Of a stretch of DNA of 20,662 bases, positions 8,313 to 16,615 are shown one piece after another. Position 1 is the stretch's first letter. Each line of letters begins with the position of its first letter. Both the position numbers and the translations under genes were made by a program. Source of the DNA: a virus; the IMG/VR virus record IMGVR_UViG_3300023196_000118, positions 1 to 20,662 of that record, one strand, 5' to 3'. A model generated the notes under the pieces. It did not search any database and had not been told where the DNA came from. It saw nothing but the letters and a program-made list of their open reading frames with translations.

Positions 8313-9371
8313 ATGGCATTTTCTACTGCTGCCGGGTACGGTAATCTTCCTAACGGCAATTTCAGTCCTGTTATTTATAGCAAACAGGTGCAACTTGCTT
8401 TCCGCAAGTCTGCTGTTTGTGAAGCTATCACCAATTCTGATTACTTTGGTGAGATTGCTAACATGGGTGATTCCGTTAAGATTATCAAAGAACCCGAAAT
8501 TACTGTTAAGGCCTACGCACGTGGCACAACTATTACACCACAAGACCTTGACGATGAAGACTTCAGCCTAACAATTGACAAAGCTAACTACTTTGCATTT
8601 AAGGTTGATGATATTGAAGAAGCACACTCACATGTGAACTTCCAACAACTAGCATCTGACCGTGCGGCATACCGTTTGGCTGACCAGTTTGACCAAGACG
8701 TACTTGGTTACTTAACTGGCTTTAAACAGTCTGCTATTCATGGTACACCAGATACAGTAAACTCTACTGTTAATGGTTCTGTAGCCGTGTCAACTGCTGG
8801 TACAGATGAGTTATTATCGTCAATGAAACTTGATGAAGATGACTTTGGTGGTTCTGGTGGAGCTGCACTTGCACTTCAACCTCGTACTGGTGGTGCTACT
8901 GATTCAACACCTGCCGCTGGGGATACATTCCCATTGACAGTTATCGCTCGTATGTCACGTTTGCTAGACCAGCAAAATGTTGATTCTACTGGGCGTTGGT
9001 TGGTTGTTGACCCAGTATTCATGGAACTATTGAAAGACGAAGATTCTCGTTTATTCAATGCTGACTTCGGTGGTTCTGGTCTTCAGAACGGTCAGGTCAG
9101 TACACAGATTCATGGCTTTACTGTGTACACCTCTAATAATCTTCCTTCTGTTGGAACAGGTCCGTCCTTTACTGGTACGAACTCTACTACCAACTTTGGT
9201 ATGATTGTTGCAGGACATGATTCTGCTGTTGCTACTGCGGAGCAGATTAACAAGACCGAAACTTATCGTGACCCTGACAGCTTTGCTGACATTGTTCGTG
9301 GTATGCATTTATATGGTCGCAAGATACTTCGTCCTGAAGCTCTTGTTAACGCCAAATATCACTTGGCATAG
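8313..9371 (+). CDS. major capsid protein
   Basis: The main shell subunit, 352 residues, of presumed HK97 fold. Evidence is its place right after the scaffold and its own strong promoter and ribosome-binding site, plus the capsid-style pattern: an N-terminal arm (FSPVIYSKQVQLAFRKS), an extended E-loop-like stretch (MGDSVKIIKEPEITVKAYARG region, ~50-72), a long spine-helix region (VNFQQLASDRAAYRLADQF, ~108-127) and a P-domain end (RDPDSFADIVRGMHLYGRKI). It belongs to a coat family common in marine podovirus-like genomes. GC content and codon use look more optimised than in the neighbours (more C-ending codons), as expected for the most abundant product. Confidence 0.88.
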   Translation: MAFSTAAGYGNLPNGNFSPVIYSKQVQLAFRKSAVCEAITNSDYFGEIANMGDSVKIIKEPEITVKAYARGTTITPQDLDDEDFSLTIDKANYFAFKVDDIEEAHSHVNFQQLASDRAAYRLADQFDQDVLGYLTGFKQSAIHGTPDTVNSTVNGSVAVSTAGTDELLSSMKLDEDDFGGSGGAALALQPRTGGATDSTPAAGDTFPLTVIARMSRLLDQQNVDSTGRWLVVDPVFMELLKDEDSRLFNADFGGSGLQNGQVSTQIHGFTVYTSNNLPSVGTGPSFTGTNSTTNFGMIVAGHDSAVATAEQINKTETYRDPDSFADIVRGMHLYGRKILRPEALVNAKYHLA

Positions 9372-9385
9372 GGGGGGATTAAAAA

Positions 9386-9880
9386 ATGGCTTTAGGTGAT
9401 AATACTCTCCAAGTAGCACGTGGCAATTCGCAACGTGGTCGCAATCCTTACTTTGTTCAAATGGAATTAAATTATGCTACAGCACTTTCAGATAAGGGTT
9501 CTGCCCTTGCTGCCTCTGATGTAATTCCAGTTATTGCTGTCAAAAAAGGCACAATGATTTTGAACGTAGGTGTTGAGACTGTTACTGCTACTTCAGGCGG
9601 AACATCTACAATCGATGTAGGTACAGGTGTTGATGCTGACTGTTTTGTAGACGGTTACGATAACGCATCTGGTACAGCCGCAGGTACTGTTGCACAGAAC
9701 CCTGCCGCTTATCAACCCATTATGTGTGTGGCAGATGACAACATTGATGTTACTCTAGCTACACAATCAGGCACAGCTTTGACTACTGGTAAAATCAGGG
9801 TCTGGGCAGTGTTGATGGATTGTACTGACCAAGGTAGTGACATGACTGCTAATGAAGTAGACCGTGACGCACTTGCTTAA
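9386..9880 (+). CDS. probable capsid decoration or head structural protein
   Basis: 164 residues, predicted all-beta and rich in Thr, Ala, Gly and Val, with no charge clusters and no signal peptide. The middle (KKGTMILNVGVETVTATSGG, then a GTGVDADCFVDGYD segment) looks like a small jelly-roll or barrel protein. It directly follows the capsid gene and lies before the terminator, so it is probably co-transcribed with capsid from the 8105 promoter and made in large amounts. Decoration protein is an inference from context; I cannot assign a named family. The ribosome-binding region is unusual: seven G in a row (9371-9377) that start in the capsid stop codon. Confidence 0.62.
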   Translation: MALGDNTLQVARGNSQRGRNPYFVQMELNYATALSDKGSALAASDVIPVIAVKKGTMILNVGVETVTATSGGTSTIDVGTGVDADCFVDGYDNASGTAAGTVAQNPAAYQPIMCVADDNIDVTLATQSGTALTTGKIRVWAVLMDCTDQGSDMTANEVDRDALA

Positions 9881-9887
9881 CTAACAT

Positions 9888-9915
9888 AAGGGGGCAGGGC
9901 AACTTGCCCCTTTTT
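9888..9915 (+). terminator. Rho-independent terminator after the head genes
   Basis: Arm AAGGGGGCA (9888-9896) pairs with TGCCCCTT (9905-9912) with one bulged G and an 8-base loop. It is followed by T through 9915, so the stem ends in the T-run. It lies between the decoration-like gene and the next gene, so it would limit read-through from the capsid promoter into tail genes and keep head protein output high relative to tail parts. Confidence 0.82.
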
Positions 9916-9937
9916 ATCTTACATTATGGAGAATTAA

Positions 9938-10375
9938 ATGTCTATTACGACTGCAATGTGTAAAAGTTTTAAGCAAGAATTGTTAGGTGCTGTTCACGAT
10001 ATGGATACACATACAATAAAACTTGCTCTTATAAAAGCATCACCTTCAGGTACTTACAATAACGCTACAACTAATTACTCAGATGTTACTGGAAACTCTG
10101 ATGAGGCATCAGGTACAAACTATAGTGCAGGGGGTAATAACCTTGATAGTGCATCTATAGCTTTGTCTGGCACTACAGCTATTGTAGACTTTGCTAATGA
10201 AGTATTTTCTAACGTAACAGTTTCTGCTTCTGGTTGTATCTTATATAACTCATCGGCATCAAATAAAGCAATTGCTGTAATTGACTTTGGTGGAACAGTG
10301 AGTGCTACTGCTGGTGACTTAACAATAGAATTTCCTGCTGCTGACGCATCTAACGCTATTATTCGTATCGCTTAA
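9938..10375 (+). CDS. conserved small structural-like protein, unknown role
   Basis: 145 residues. It opens with a helical MSITTAMCKSFKQELLGAVH segment and KLALIKAS, followed by an all-beta, Ser/Thr/Asn/Gly-rich body (GTNYSAGGNNL, then VTVSASGCILYN). Proteins with this opening are frequent next to tail and fibre genes in marine phages; I know of no demonstrated function. GGAG about seven bases upstream supports the start. It follows the terminator, so it depends on read-through or an unseen promoter. A tail-accessory or surface protein is likely from context only. Confidence 0.6.
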   Translation: MSITTAMCKSFKQELLGAVHDMDTHTIKLALIKASPSGTYNNATTNYSDVTGNSDEASGTNYSAGGNNLDSASIALSGTTAIVDFANEVFSNVTVSASGCILYNSSASNKAIAVIDFGGTVSATAGDLTIEFPAADASNAIIRIA

Positions 10376-10386
10376 AGAGGTAGCGC

Positions 10387-12381
10387 ATGTCGTTCTATGA
10401 CATTAACGATGCTCTTTTTGGTACAGGAAAATATGGTTCTGCAAGATATGGAATTGTATCTCCTAACGTATCAATAACAGGCGTTAGTGCGACAGGCGCA
10501 ATACAAGCACCTAGCATAGGTGGTTTAGAAGTAGACATTAGTGAAGTACTAACTTCGGTTAGTGCTACTTCTAGTTTAGGAACAATAGTTCCTAGTGTAT
10601 CTGATAGTGTGACATTAACTGGTGTATCTACTGCTATTGCTAGTGAAATTAGCACAGGTGTAACATCAAGACTTATTTCAGTTGCCGCAGCTGACGAAGA
10701 TTTTTATACAGAACGAACTGCTGACATTAGTGCTTACATAGGAGCAACAGCAAGACTAGTTATTTTATATCAATCAACCTCTGATTTTAGAGGTGACGTA
10801 CAACTAGATGACTTTAATATTGGTGGAAATACGTTTACTGATTTTTCATCTAGTCAAAGTTTTCAAACTAATAATGTACCAGACAATAGTAAAGTAACAT
10901 CTGGTAATTTAGATAATATACAATCAGAATTAGACAATGTTACATTCCAAAATATTGGAACTAGTACAAGTCTTAGAGGAAGATGGGTCAGAGATTCTGG
11001 TGGTACTCCTTCAGGCAGTACGGGTTTAACATCAGGTAACACTGGTAGTTTTTATTTATATGCTGAAGTAACTGGTACAAGTACATCTAACGGAGGACTT
11101 GATAACGATTTTTGGTTACGTTCACCATCTGTTACAATTAATAATGGTACATTAAGTTTCTTTAGCGCACAATCAGGTTCTGGTTGTGGTCCGTTTTTCG
11201 CTTATCTTGATGTAAGTTCTGCTCCAGCTTCTAGTGCAGGAACAGGTGTTGGAACTGTACAAGTAAACATACAAGAAGACATTACTGGTGTAAGTGCTAC
11301 TGGTTCTATAAACTCTGTTGTTATTAGTAGAGTAGTAACAATATCAGGAGTAGCTAGTACTTCCGCATTAGGTTCAATAGAACCGCAGGTAACTGAAGAT
11401 ATTACTGGTGTAAGTGCCACAGGTGGTATTGGTACATTTACAGTTGCTAATACAGTAGGTCCTACAGGTATTGTAGGCACAACAAATAGTCCTGCTCTTC
11501 AAGTAAATATACAAGAAGATATAGTAGGTACAAGTGCTACGTCAGCAGTAGGTTCAGTAACAACTGCAACTGCCGCAGGATTAACAGGTGTAAGTGCAAC
11601 TGGTGCAATATCGGGTTTATCTGTTGGTCAGTTTGAAATTGATGTTAGTGAAGTTATTCCAACAGGTGTAAGTGCTACAGGTGCTGTCCAACAAATTATA
11701 CCATCTTCTGTTGTAGGTTTAACAGGAGTAAGTGCGACAGGCGCAGTTTCGTCTTTAGCTACGGGGCAATTTGAAATTGATGTTAGTGATGTACTAACAG
11801 CCGTTGTAGCAACTGGTACAGCAGGTAGTTTAGGTGCTGGTGTTAGTGTCACACCTACTGGTATACTAGGTACTTCTGGTCTAACTGCTGTCAGTGTTAA
11901 CATAAAGAAAGTTCCTACGGGTGTTGTTGGAACATCATCAGCAGGGGCATTACAATTAAATCCTACGGCTGGTTTAGATGGAGTTGAAGCTACTGGAACT
12001 GCTGGTAGTATACTAGTTGGTGCTAGTGAAAACATAGAAAGTGTATCGGCTACTTCTTCTATTGGCACTATTAGTATAAATGTTAAAAAACTACTAACAA
12101 GTATACTGGGTACATCAGCGTTAGGTTCTATAACTTCTACTGGAGTTATCTTTGACTTTGATACAGTTAAAGATTTATATGGACGAAAACGTATTGTTTA
12201 TGTAGAAGGATTTACAGAACAGTCTAAAGAAAGACGTATATACGTACCGAATGAAAACAGAACAGTATCCGTAGAAAAAGTTGGTTTAAATAGAAGAACA
12301 ATATTTGTTCCTCAAGAAAATAGAAAAGTATATATTCAGCCTTATTCTACTTCTGCTGAAAGACGAGTAAGAGCCGCATAG
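10387..12381 (+). CDS. repeat-rich tail or fibre protein with MAM-like insertion
   Basis: 664 residues. The N-terminus (FGTGKYGSARYG) is a short glycine/aromatic anchor. About 17 copies of a degenerate TGVSATGAI-type beta repeat, 20-26 residues apart, fill ~27-590. An insertion at ~99-280 interrupts the repeats. It contains YIGATARLVILYQSTSDF then VQLDDFNIGG (to ~147), and later RGRWVRDSGGTPS (~198-209), FYLYAEV, LRSPSV and LSFFSAQSG (to ~278); these resemble the two halves of a MAM/jelly-roll domain. The C-terminal ~70 residues carry three RR-x-IYVPxENR-like units. The next gene is a fibre-tail adaptor-like protein, so an extended virion surface protein is likely. AGAGG precedes ATG 10387. 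Confidence 0.68.
   Translation: MSFYDINDALFGTGKYGSARYGIVSPNVSITGVSATGAIQAPSIGGLEVDISEVLTSVSATSSLGTIVPSVSDSVTLTGVSTAIASEISTGVTSRLISVAAADEDFYTERTADISAYIGATARLVILYQSTSDFRGDVQLDDFNIGGNTFTDFSSSQSFQTNNVPDNSKVTSGNLDNIQSELDNVTFQNIGTSTSLRGRWVRDSGGTPSGSTGLTSGNTGSFYLYAEVTGTSTSNGGLDNDFWLRSPSVTINNGTLSFFSAQSGSGCGPFFAYLDVSSAPASSAGTGVGTVQVNIQEDITGVSATGSINSVVISRVVTISGVASTSALGSIEPQVTEDITGVSATGGIGTFTVANTVGPTGIVGTTNSPALQVNIQEDIVGTSATSAVGSVTTATAAGLTGVSATGAISGLSVGQFEIDVSEVIPTGVSATGAVQQIIPSSVVGLTGVSATGAVSSLATGQFEIDVSDVLTAVVATGTAGSLGAGVSVTPTGILGTSGLTAVSVNIKKVPTGVVGTSSAGALQLNPTAGLDGVEATGTAGSILVGASENIESVSATSSIGTISINVKKLLTSILGTSALGSITSTGVIFDFDTVKDLYGRKRIVYVEGFTEQSKERRIYVPNENRTVSVEKVGLNRRTIFVPQENRKVYIQPYSTSAERRVRAA
10477..12150 (+). 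repeat. coding repeats, TGVSATG type
   Basis: Degenerate direct repeats within the 664-residue gene, built around GGTGTAAGTGCNAC and its variants. The best-conserved copies lie near 11287, 11407, 11587, 11665 and 11725. The block is interrupted by the non-repeat insertion at roughly 10680-11230. Units differ mainly at third codon positions, showing protein-level conservation rather than recent DNA amplification, although several copies stay close enough to recombine. Confidence 0.75.
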
Positions 12382-12390
12382 GAGATATAG

Positions 12391-12735
12391 ATGTCATTTC
12401 GTTGGCCTGTTAAAGACCCTGATGAAACATTAGACTACAGTGTAGACTGGTCTAGGTTTTTAGGTAGCAATACAATAGCATCTGTTGTGTGGTCTGTACA
12501 AACATCCGAAATAGGTAAAACTACTTTAGGTGCTGGACAAACATTAACTACAGCGTCAAGTAGTGCAGTCACAGATAGCATTCAAAATGTAGGTCAGTCT
12601 AACACAAACACAGTTGCTACAATAAATATAGGTGGTGGTGTTTTAAATAGAGAGTATACATTTACTTGTAAGATTACAGACAATGCATCTAAGGTTGCTG
12701 AAAGAACAATTAAACTAGTTATAAGAGAGAAATAA
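12391..12735 (+). CDS. fibre-tail adaptor-like protein
   Basis: 114 residues with an immunoglobulin-like all-beta pattern: WPVKDPDETLDYSVDWSRFL, then IASVVWSV, and an end NREYTFTCKITDNASKVAERT typical of small phage Ig-like adaptor proteins that link fibres to the tail. The KDPDE.LDY..DW start is shared with such adaptors. GGAG lies eight bases before the ATG. The stop shares a base with the next start (TAATG at 12733-12737), so translation is coupled to the head-tail adaptor gene. The family is recognised from memory and should be confirmed by profile search. Confidence 0.65.
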   Translation: MSFRWPVKDPDETLDYSVDWSRFLGSNTIASVVWSVQTSEIGKTTLGAGQTLTTASSSAVTDSIQNVGQSNTNTVATINIGGGVLNREYTFTCKITDNASKVAERTIKLVIREK

Positions 12736-13463
12736 TGGCTTACGATTTTCTTGGTCTTGTTAATGAAGTAAACAAAAGAGTTAATGAAGTTGTTCTTACT
12801 ACGTCCAACTTTGCTACGGTAAAAGGTTTCTATGCTCACGCACAAGATGCAGTCAATGCTTCAATAAGAGATATTAACCAACACGAATACAATTGGCCTT
12901 TTAATCATGTAGAGCAAGAAGATACATTATCTGCTGATGTTAGTAGATATCCTTTTCCATATGATACTAAGCTAGTTAACTTTAATACTTTTAGAATTAA
13001 AGAAAATACTACATTAGGAAATGCTACTGAAAAATTAGGCATAATAACATATGAAGAGTATTTAGAAAGTTACGTAGAACAAGAATATAATTCTACAGCA
13101 AGGCAGGGTGTTCCACGTTTGGTTGCTCATGGTCCTGCACTAGAATACATTGTGACACCAGAGCCTGATAAGGCGTACTCTATTATTTATGAATACTATA
13201 GAGTGCCTGTAGATTTAGAATTACACGATGATGTACCTACAATACCAGAAAGATTTAAACATATTATAGTAGATGGTGCTATGCACTATGCATATTTGTT
13301 TAGAGGTAATACACAAGATGCTTTAGTTGCAAAAGAAAAGTTTGAAGAGGGTATTAAAAATATGCGCTCTACTCTTATTAATAGAACATACTATGTTAGT
13401 TCTTCCATGATAACTCGTAATACAAGTGGTACATCTTCTAGCTTTGTGAGGCTTTCTACTTAA
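12735..13463 (+). CDS. head-tail adaptor (tail tubular A-like)
   Basis: 242 residues. It likely forms the ring joining portal to nozzle in a short-tailed virion, in the role of T7 gp11 or P22 gp4. Evidence: a helical N-terminus (LGLVNEVNKRVNEVV, then QDAVNASIRDINQHEYNW), a beta-rich centre with a conserved-looking RYPFPYD turn, a helical RFKHIIVDGAMHYAYLFR segment and placement directly before the nozzle gene. Both gene borders are TAATG overlaps (12733-12737 and 13461-13465), implying coupled, near-stoichiometric translation. Sequence-level membership of a named family is not certain; gene order carries much of the call. Confidence 0.75.
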   Translation: MAYDFLGLVNEVNKRVNEVVLTTSNFATVKGFYAHAQDAVNASIRDINQHEYNWPFNHVEQEDTLSADVSRYPFPYDTKLVNFNTFRIKENTTLGNATEKLGIITYEEYLESYVEQEYNSTARQGVPRLVAHGPALEYIVTPEPDKAYSIIYEYYRVPVDLELHDDVPTIPERFKHIIVDGAMHYAYLFRGNTQDALVAKEKFEEGIKNMRSTLINRTYYVSSSMITRNTSGTSSSFVRLST

Positions 13464-15217
13464 TGGCTGATAATTGGCAAACATATTCAATACTTTTTAA
13501 AGGTGGTTTGATTACTAACTTATCACCTTATCAACATGGTATAGAAGCACCGGGGTCTGCTCGTATTCTACGTAACTTTGAACCTTCTGTGTTTGGTGGT
13601 TATCGTAGAGTTGAAGGATATGAAAAGTACGATATTGCTACTGTGCCGAACACAGGTCTTATTCGTGGCGTATTTAAATTTGGCGACCATGTGTATGCAG
13701 TGCGAGGTGATGATTTATTTAGGTCTACTGGCACTCTTATAACTGCTAAAGTAAATGTAGCAACTAGTTCTTCTGCTACTGTAACTGTAGATACTAAAGC
13801 TGGTACTATAGCATCTGGTATGCAAGTTGTAGGAACAGGTATTACAGGAACTGTAACAGTTAGTAGCATATCTGCACAAGATACTAATACAGCAACAGTT
13901 GTGCTTTCTACTACTGTAACATTTGCCGATAACACTGACTTAACTTTTTCAGCAGGTTGGACACAAGTTACAGATAATGGTACGTTTAGTAGTAGTGGAG
14001 TTACCATAGGTGGTTCTGGGAAGACACGTTTTTTAAAATACAACTTTGATGGTACAGACAAATTTATGCTAGTAGACGGTACAGGCAAACCGTTTAGACT
14101 AAGTGGCAGTACTTTTACACAATTGTCTTCATTACCTGCTGACACATCTGGTGCTACTCAAATTATTAATTTTAAAAATCATGTTTTCTTAGCAGTAGGT
14201 AACACTTTAGTTTACTCAGCACCTTATGAAGATGATGACTTTACTGTTGCTAACGGTGGTGGTTCTATAAACATAGGCGACCCTATTACAGGATTAATTG
14301 TTTTCCGTGAACAGTTAGTTATTTTTAGTCAAAGCACTATAAATGTTTTACAGGGTAGTAGCATATCAGACTTTACTTTGCAACCTGTGTCAAGAAATCT
14401 TGGTTGTGTATCAGAAGATACTATACAAGAAATAGGTGGTGACATTATTTTCTTAGGTCCTGATGGTCTTAGATTATTTAGTGCTACAGATAAAATTGGT
14501 GACTTCGGACTTGCTGTTATATCTAAACCAATACAGACAGAGATAATAGATTTAACATCTTCTAGTCCCGGTGGTTTTTCTAGTACAGTAATTAGAGAGA
14601 AAAGTCAATTTAGATTATTTGGATATAATGCTAGTAATAGTGATGCGGCATCAAAAGGTATAGCTGGTACACAATTACAAGAAGGCATACAATGGAATGA
14701 CCTACGTGGTTTTAATGCTTATGTAGTATATAGTGAGTATGACTTTGGCACTGCTGGTGCATTTGAGGCAATATACTTTGGCAATGCTACAGGTTATGTA
14801 TATCAAATGGAGCAAGGAAATACGTTAGATGGTGCAAATATCGCGGCAAGTTTTGCTACACCCTTTGTTCCATTAGGAGATTCAGAAGTTAGGAAAACTG
14901 TTTATAAAGGAACTACTTACTTAGATGTTAATGGTACATTTGATTTAGAGTATTCATTAAAATTTGATTATGACCAGCCTGATTCTGTACAACCCGATTC
15001 TATATTAACAACAGATTCTGCGGCTTCAGTTACATTTGGTGAAGGTATATATGGAACATCTCCATTTGGTAATAAACAGAAAGCTATTTACGAAGTACAG
15101 AATATTGGTTCAGGGTTTACTATATCTATTTTGTATGAAACAACTGGTTCAGGAACAGACGCAGTATTTTCTGTAGATTCTGCTACATTAGAATATACTG
15201 TGAACGATAGGAGATAA
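13463..15217 (+). CDS. tail nozzle (tail tubular B-like) protein
   Basis: 584 residues, predicted beta-propeller, forming the distal short tail. The opening FKGGLITNLSPYQHG, APGSARILRNFEPS and GGYRRVEGYEKYD is the hallmark start of podovirus nozzle or stabilisation proteins (an N..P....G....L.NFE....GGYRR..GYE pattern). Further blade-like repeats include RFLKYNFDGTDKFMLVDGTG and VTGL/ITGLIVFREQLVIF-type strands. A Thr/Val-rich insertion at ~95-170 (TVTVDTKAG, then TGTVTVSSISAQD) looks like an added Ig-like or sheet domain. The start overlaps the adaptor stop by one base. The gene ends three bases before the tail fibre gene, whose AGGAG lies in this gene's last codons. Confidence 0.8.
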   Translation: MADNWQTYSILFKGGLITNLSPYQHGIEAPGSARILRNFEPSVFGGYRRVEGYEKYDIATVPNTGLIRGVFKFGDHVYAVRGDDLFRSTGTLITAKVNVATSSSATVTVDTKAGTIASGMQVVGTGITGTVTVSSISAQDTNTATVVLSTTVTFADNTDLTFSAGWTQVTDNGTFSSSGVTIGGSGKTRFLKYNFDGTDKFMLVDGTGKPFRLSGSTFTQLSSLPADTSGATQIINFKNHVFLAVGNTLVYSAPYEDDDFTVANGGGSINIGDPITGLIVFREQLVIFSQSTINVLQGSSISDFTLQPVSRNLGCVSEDTIQEIGGDIIFLGPDGLRLFSATDKIGDFGLAVISKPIQTEIIDLTSSSPGGFSSTVIREKSQFRLFGYNASNSDAASKGIAGTQLQEGIQWNDLRGFNAYVVYSEYDFGTAGAFEAIYFGNATGYVYQMEQGNTLDGANIAASFATPFVPLGDSEVRKTVYKGTTYLDVNGTFDLEYSLKFDYDQPDSVQPDSILTTDSAASVTFGEGIYGTSPFGNKQKAIYEVQNIGSGFTISILYETTGSGTDAVFSVDSATLEYTVNDRR

Positions 15218-15219
15218 CA

Positions 15220-16554
15220 ATGGGTACAGGTTATGTTCGTAATGATACGGGTAATAACATTGCAGATGGCAACGTAATTAATGCTTCTGATTTAGATGGA
15301 GAGTTTGATGCTATTGTTGCCGCCTTTAATGCAAGTTCTGGTCATACACACGATGGTACGTCAGGTGAAGGACCTCCGATAGAAGCGGCTGGTATTGCTA
15401 ACAACGCTGTTGCTCTTGGAACAAAAACTACAGGTAACTATGTAGCTACCTTAACAGCAGGAATACTAATAGACTTACAAAATAACTCAGGTGAAAGTGC
15501 TACTCCTACTATTGATGTTGATTTGTCAGAGTTAGCAACATCTACCTCTGATGGAGATGGGGATTTCTTTGCAGTTATTGACGATTCAAATAATCAGAAA
15601 AAGTTAACCAAGGGTAACATAGCTATTTCTGGTTTTAATAACGACAGTGGCTTTACAACTAACGCTGGTACAGTTACATCTGTAGGTACTACTGGTAGCG
15701 TAAACGGTATAACACTTTCAGGCACTGTTACATCAAGCGGTAATTTAACTTTAGGTGGTACACTTGGTAGTATTACAGTTAGTCAGTTAGCAGCCGATTC
15801 ATTAACAATAAGTTCTGAATCATTTGCTGATAATGATACTACCTTAATGACTAGTGCCGCAATCAATGACAGAATTGAATCATTTGGTTATACAACAAAC
15901 ACTGGTGACATTACTGGAGTAACAGCAGGTGTAGGTCTGTCAGGTGGTGGTGCATCAGGTGCTGTTACATTGACTGTAGATTTATCTGAGCTTACAGATA
16001 TGACACAAACAATGGTAGGTGCAGATGAGTTTATTGTACTAGACAATGGTGCAGACAGACGTAAAGCCGCTAGTGAAATACCACTTAGTATTTTTAATAA
16101 CGATAGTGGCTTTACAACTACATCAGGTACAGTAACAAGTGTTACATTTGGTGCAGGTGCATTGATAGGTATATCAGGTACAAGTCCTATTACAACATCA
16201 GGCACAGCAACTATAGCTGTAGATTTGTCTGACTTAGCTACGTCTACTTCAGATGGTGATGGTGACTTCTTTGTAGTTGTTGATTCATCTAACGCACAGA
16301 AAAAACTTACTAAAGGTAATATAGCTTTATCTGGTTTTAATAATGATGCAGGATTTATTACATCGTCATCTACATCACTACCAATTGAAAACTCCAGTAA
16401 CGCTACGCAGTTTACATCAACTAACAGTACAGGCTTACAGTTTGCTGCGGCTGGTTCAGCTAGTGTAGCTTTTGATGCAACCAATAGAAGAGTTACCTAC
16501 ACAGTAACAGAAACAGACCCTGCCGCTTTAGCTTTTGCTATTGCATTAGGTTAA
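15220..16554 (+). CDS. tail fibre protein
   Basis: 444 residues; a host-recognition fibre attached to the tail. The N-terminal block (VINASDLDGEFDAIVAAFN, then GHTHDG) is common to podovirus fibre attachment regions. The rest is low-complexity beta (Thr, Ser, Gly, Asn) with a duplicated unit DLSxLATSTSDGDGDFF, QKKLTKGNIA, SGFNND at residues 101-147 and 335-381, plus a third FNNDSGFTT at ~289. Such units are usual in trimeric fibre shafts. The C-terminus (AFDATNRRVTYTVTE) is short with no enzymatic or chaperone motif, so the receptor-binding tip may be supplied by the small proteins encoded downstream (inference). Confidence 0.78.
   Translation: MGTGYVRNDTGNNIADGNVINASDLDGEFDAIVAAFNASSGHTHDGTSGEGPPIEAAGIANNAVALGTKTTGNYVATLTAGILIDLQNNSGESATPTIDVDLSELATSTSDGDGDFFAVIDDSNNQKKLTKGNIAISGFNNDSGFTTNAGTVTSVGTTGSVNGITLSGTVTSSGNLTLGGTLGSITVSQLAADSLTISSESFADNDTTLMTSAAINDRIESFGYTTNTGDITGVTAGVGLSGGGASGAVTLTVDLSELTDMTQTMVGADEFIVLDNGADRRKAASEIPLSIFNNDSGFTTTSGTVTSVTFGAGALIGISGTSPITTSGTATIAVDLSDLATSTSDGDGDFFVVVDSSNAQKKLTKGNIALSGFNNDAGFITSSSTSLPIENSSNATQFTSTNSTGLQFAAAGSASVAFDATNRRVTYTVTETDPAALAFAIALG
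15520..15660 (+). repeat. fibre shaft repeat, copy A
   Basis: A 141-bp coding unit (residues 101-147 of the tail fibre). It matches copy B (16222-16362), which has the same length and nearly the same protein sequence but many silent differences. The silent drift indicates an old duplication kept for structure. Confidence 0.8.
16222..16362 (+). repeat. fibre shaft repeat, copy B
   Basis: The second 141-bp copy of the unit at 15520-15660 (residues 335-381), containing SDGDGDFF, QKKLTKGNIA and SGFNND in the same order. Confidence 0.8.
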
Positions 16555-16561
16555 ATAACGC

Positions 16562-16590
16562 TTGACAAACCACGCTGTTTGTGGTATAAT
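16562..16590 (+). promoter_or_regulatory. perfect consensus sigma70 promoter with internal dyad
   Basis: TTGACA at 16562-16567, exactly 17 bp of spacer, TATAAT at 16585-16590. The start would be near 16597, with AGGAG at 16603-16607 and ATG at 16616. Inside it lies a perfect inverted repeat, ACAAAC (16565-16570) and GTTTGT (16577-16582), overlapping the -35 box. A second, offset repeat pairs ACCAC (16569-16573) with GTGGT (16581-16585). The dyad fits an operator. The promoter makes the downstream small-gene array a separate transcription unit readable by host polymerase. Confidence 0.8.
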
Positions 16591-16615
16591 TATAATACAA
16601 TTAGGAGTATAAACA

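Noticed and set aside
9205-9399. Frameshifted extension of the capsid protein (an overlapping + frame of 64 codons)
   Set aside because: No slippery site is seen, and the overlapping frame encodes an unconserved-looking Leu/Thr-rich peptide.
10477-12150. Possible CRISPR-like or non-coding tandem repeat
   Set aside because: Repeat units are in frame, differ mostly at silent sites and vary in spacing, so they are coding repeats.
15888-16484. Minus-strand ORF of 198 codons (with similar ones at 13600-14145 and 11628-12068)
   Set aside because: They are antisense shadows of Thr/Ser/Val-rich fibre and repeat genes; their composition simply reflects the reversed codons.
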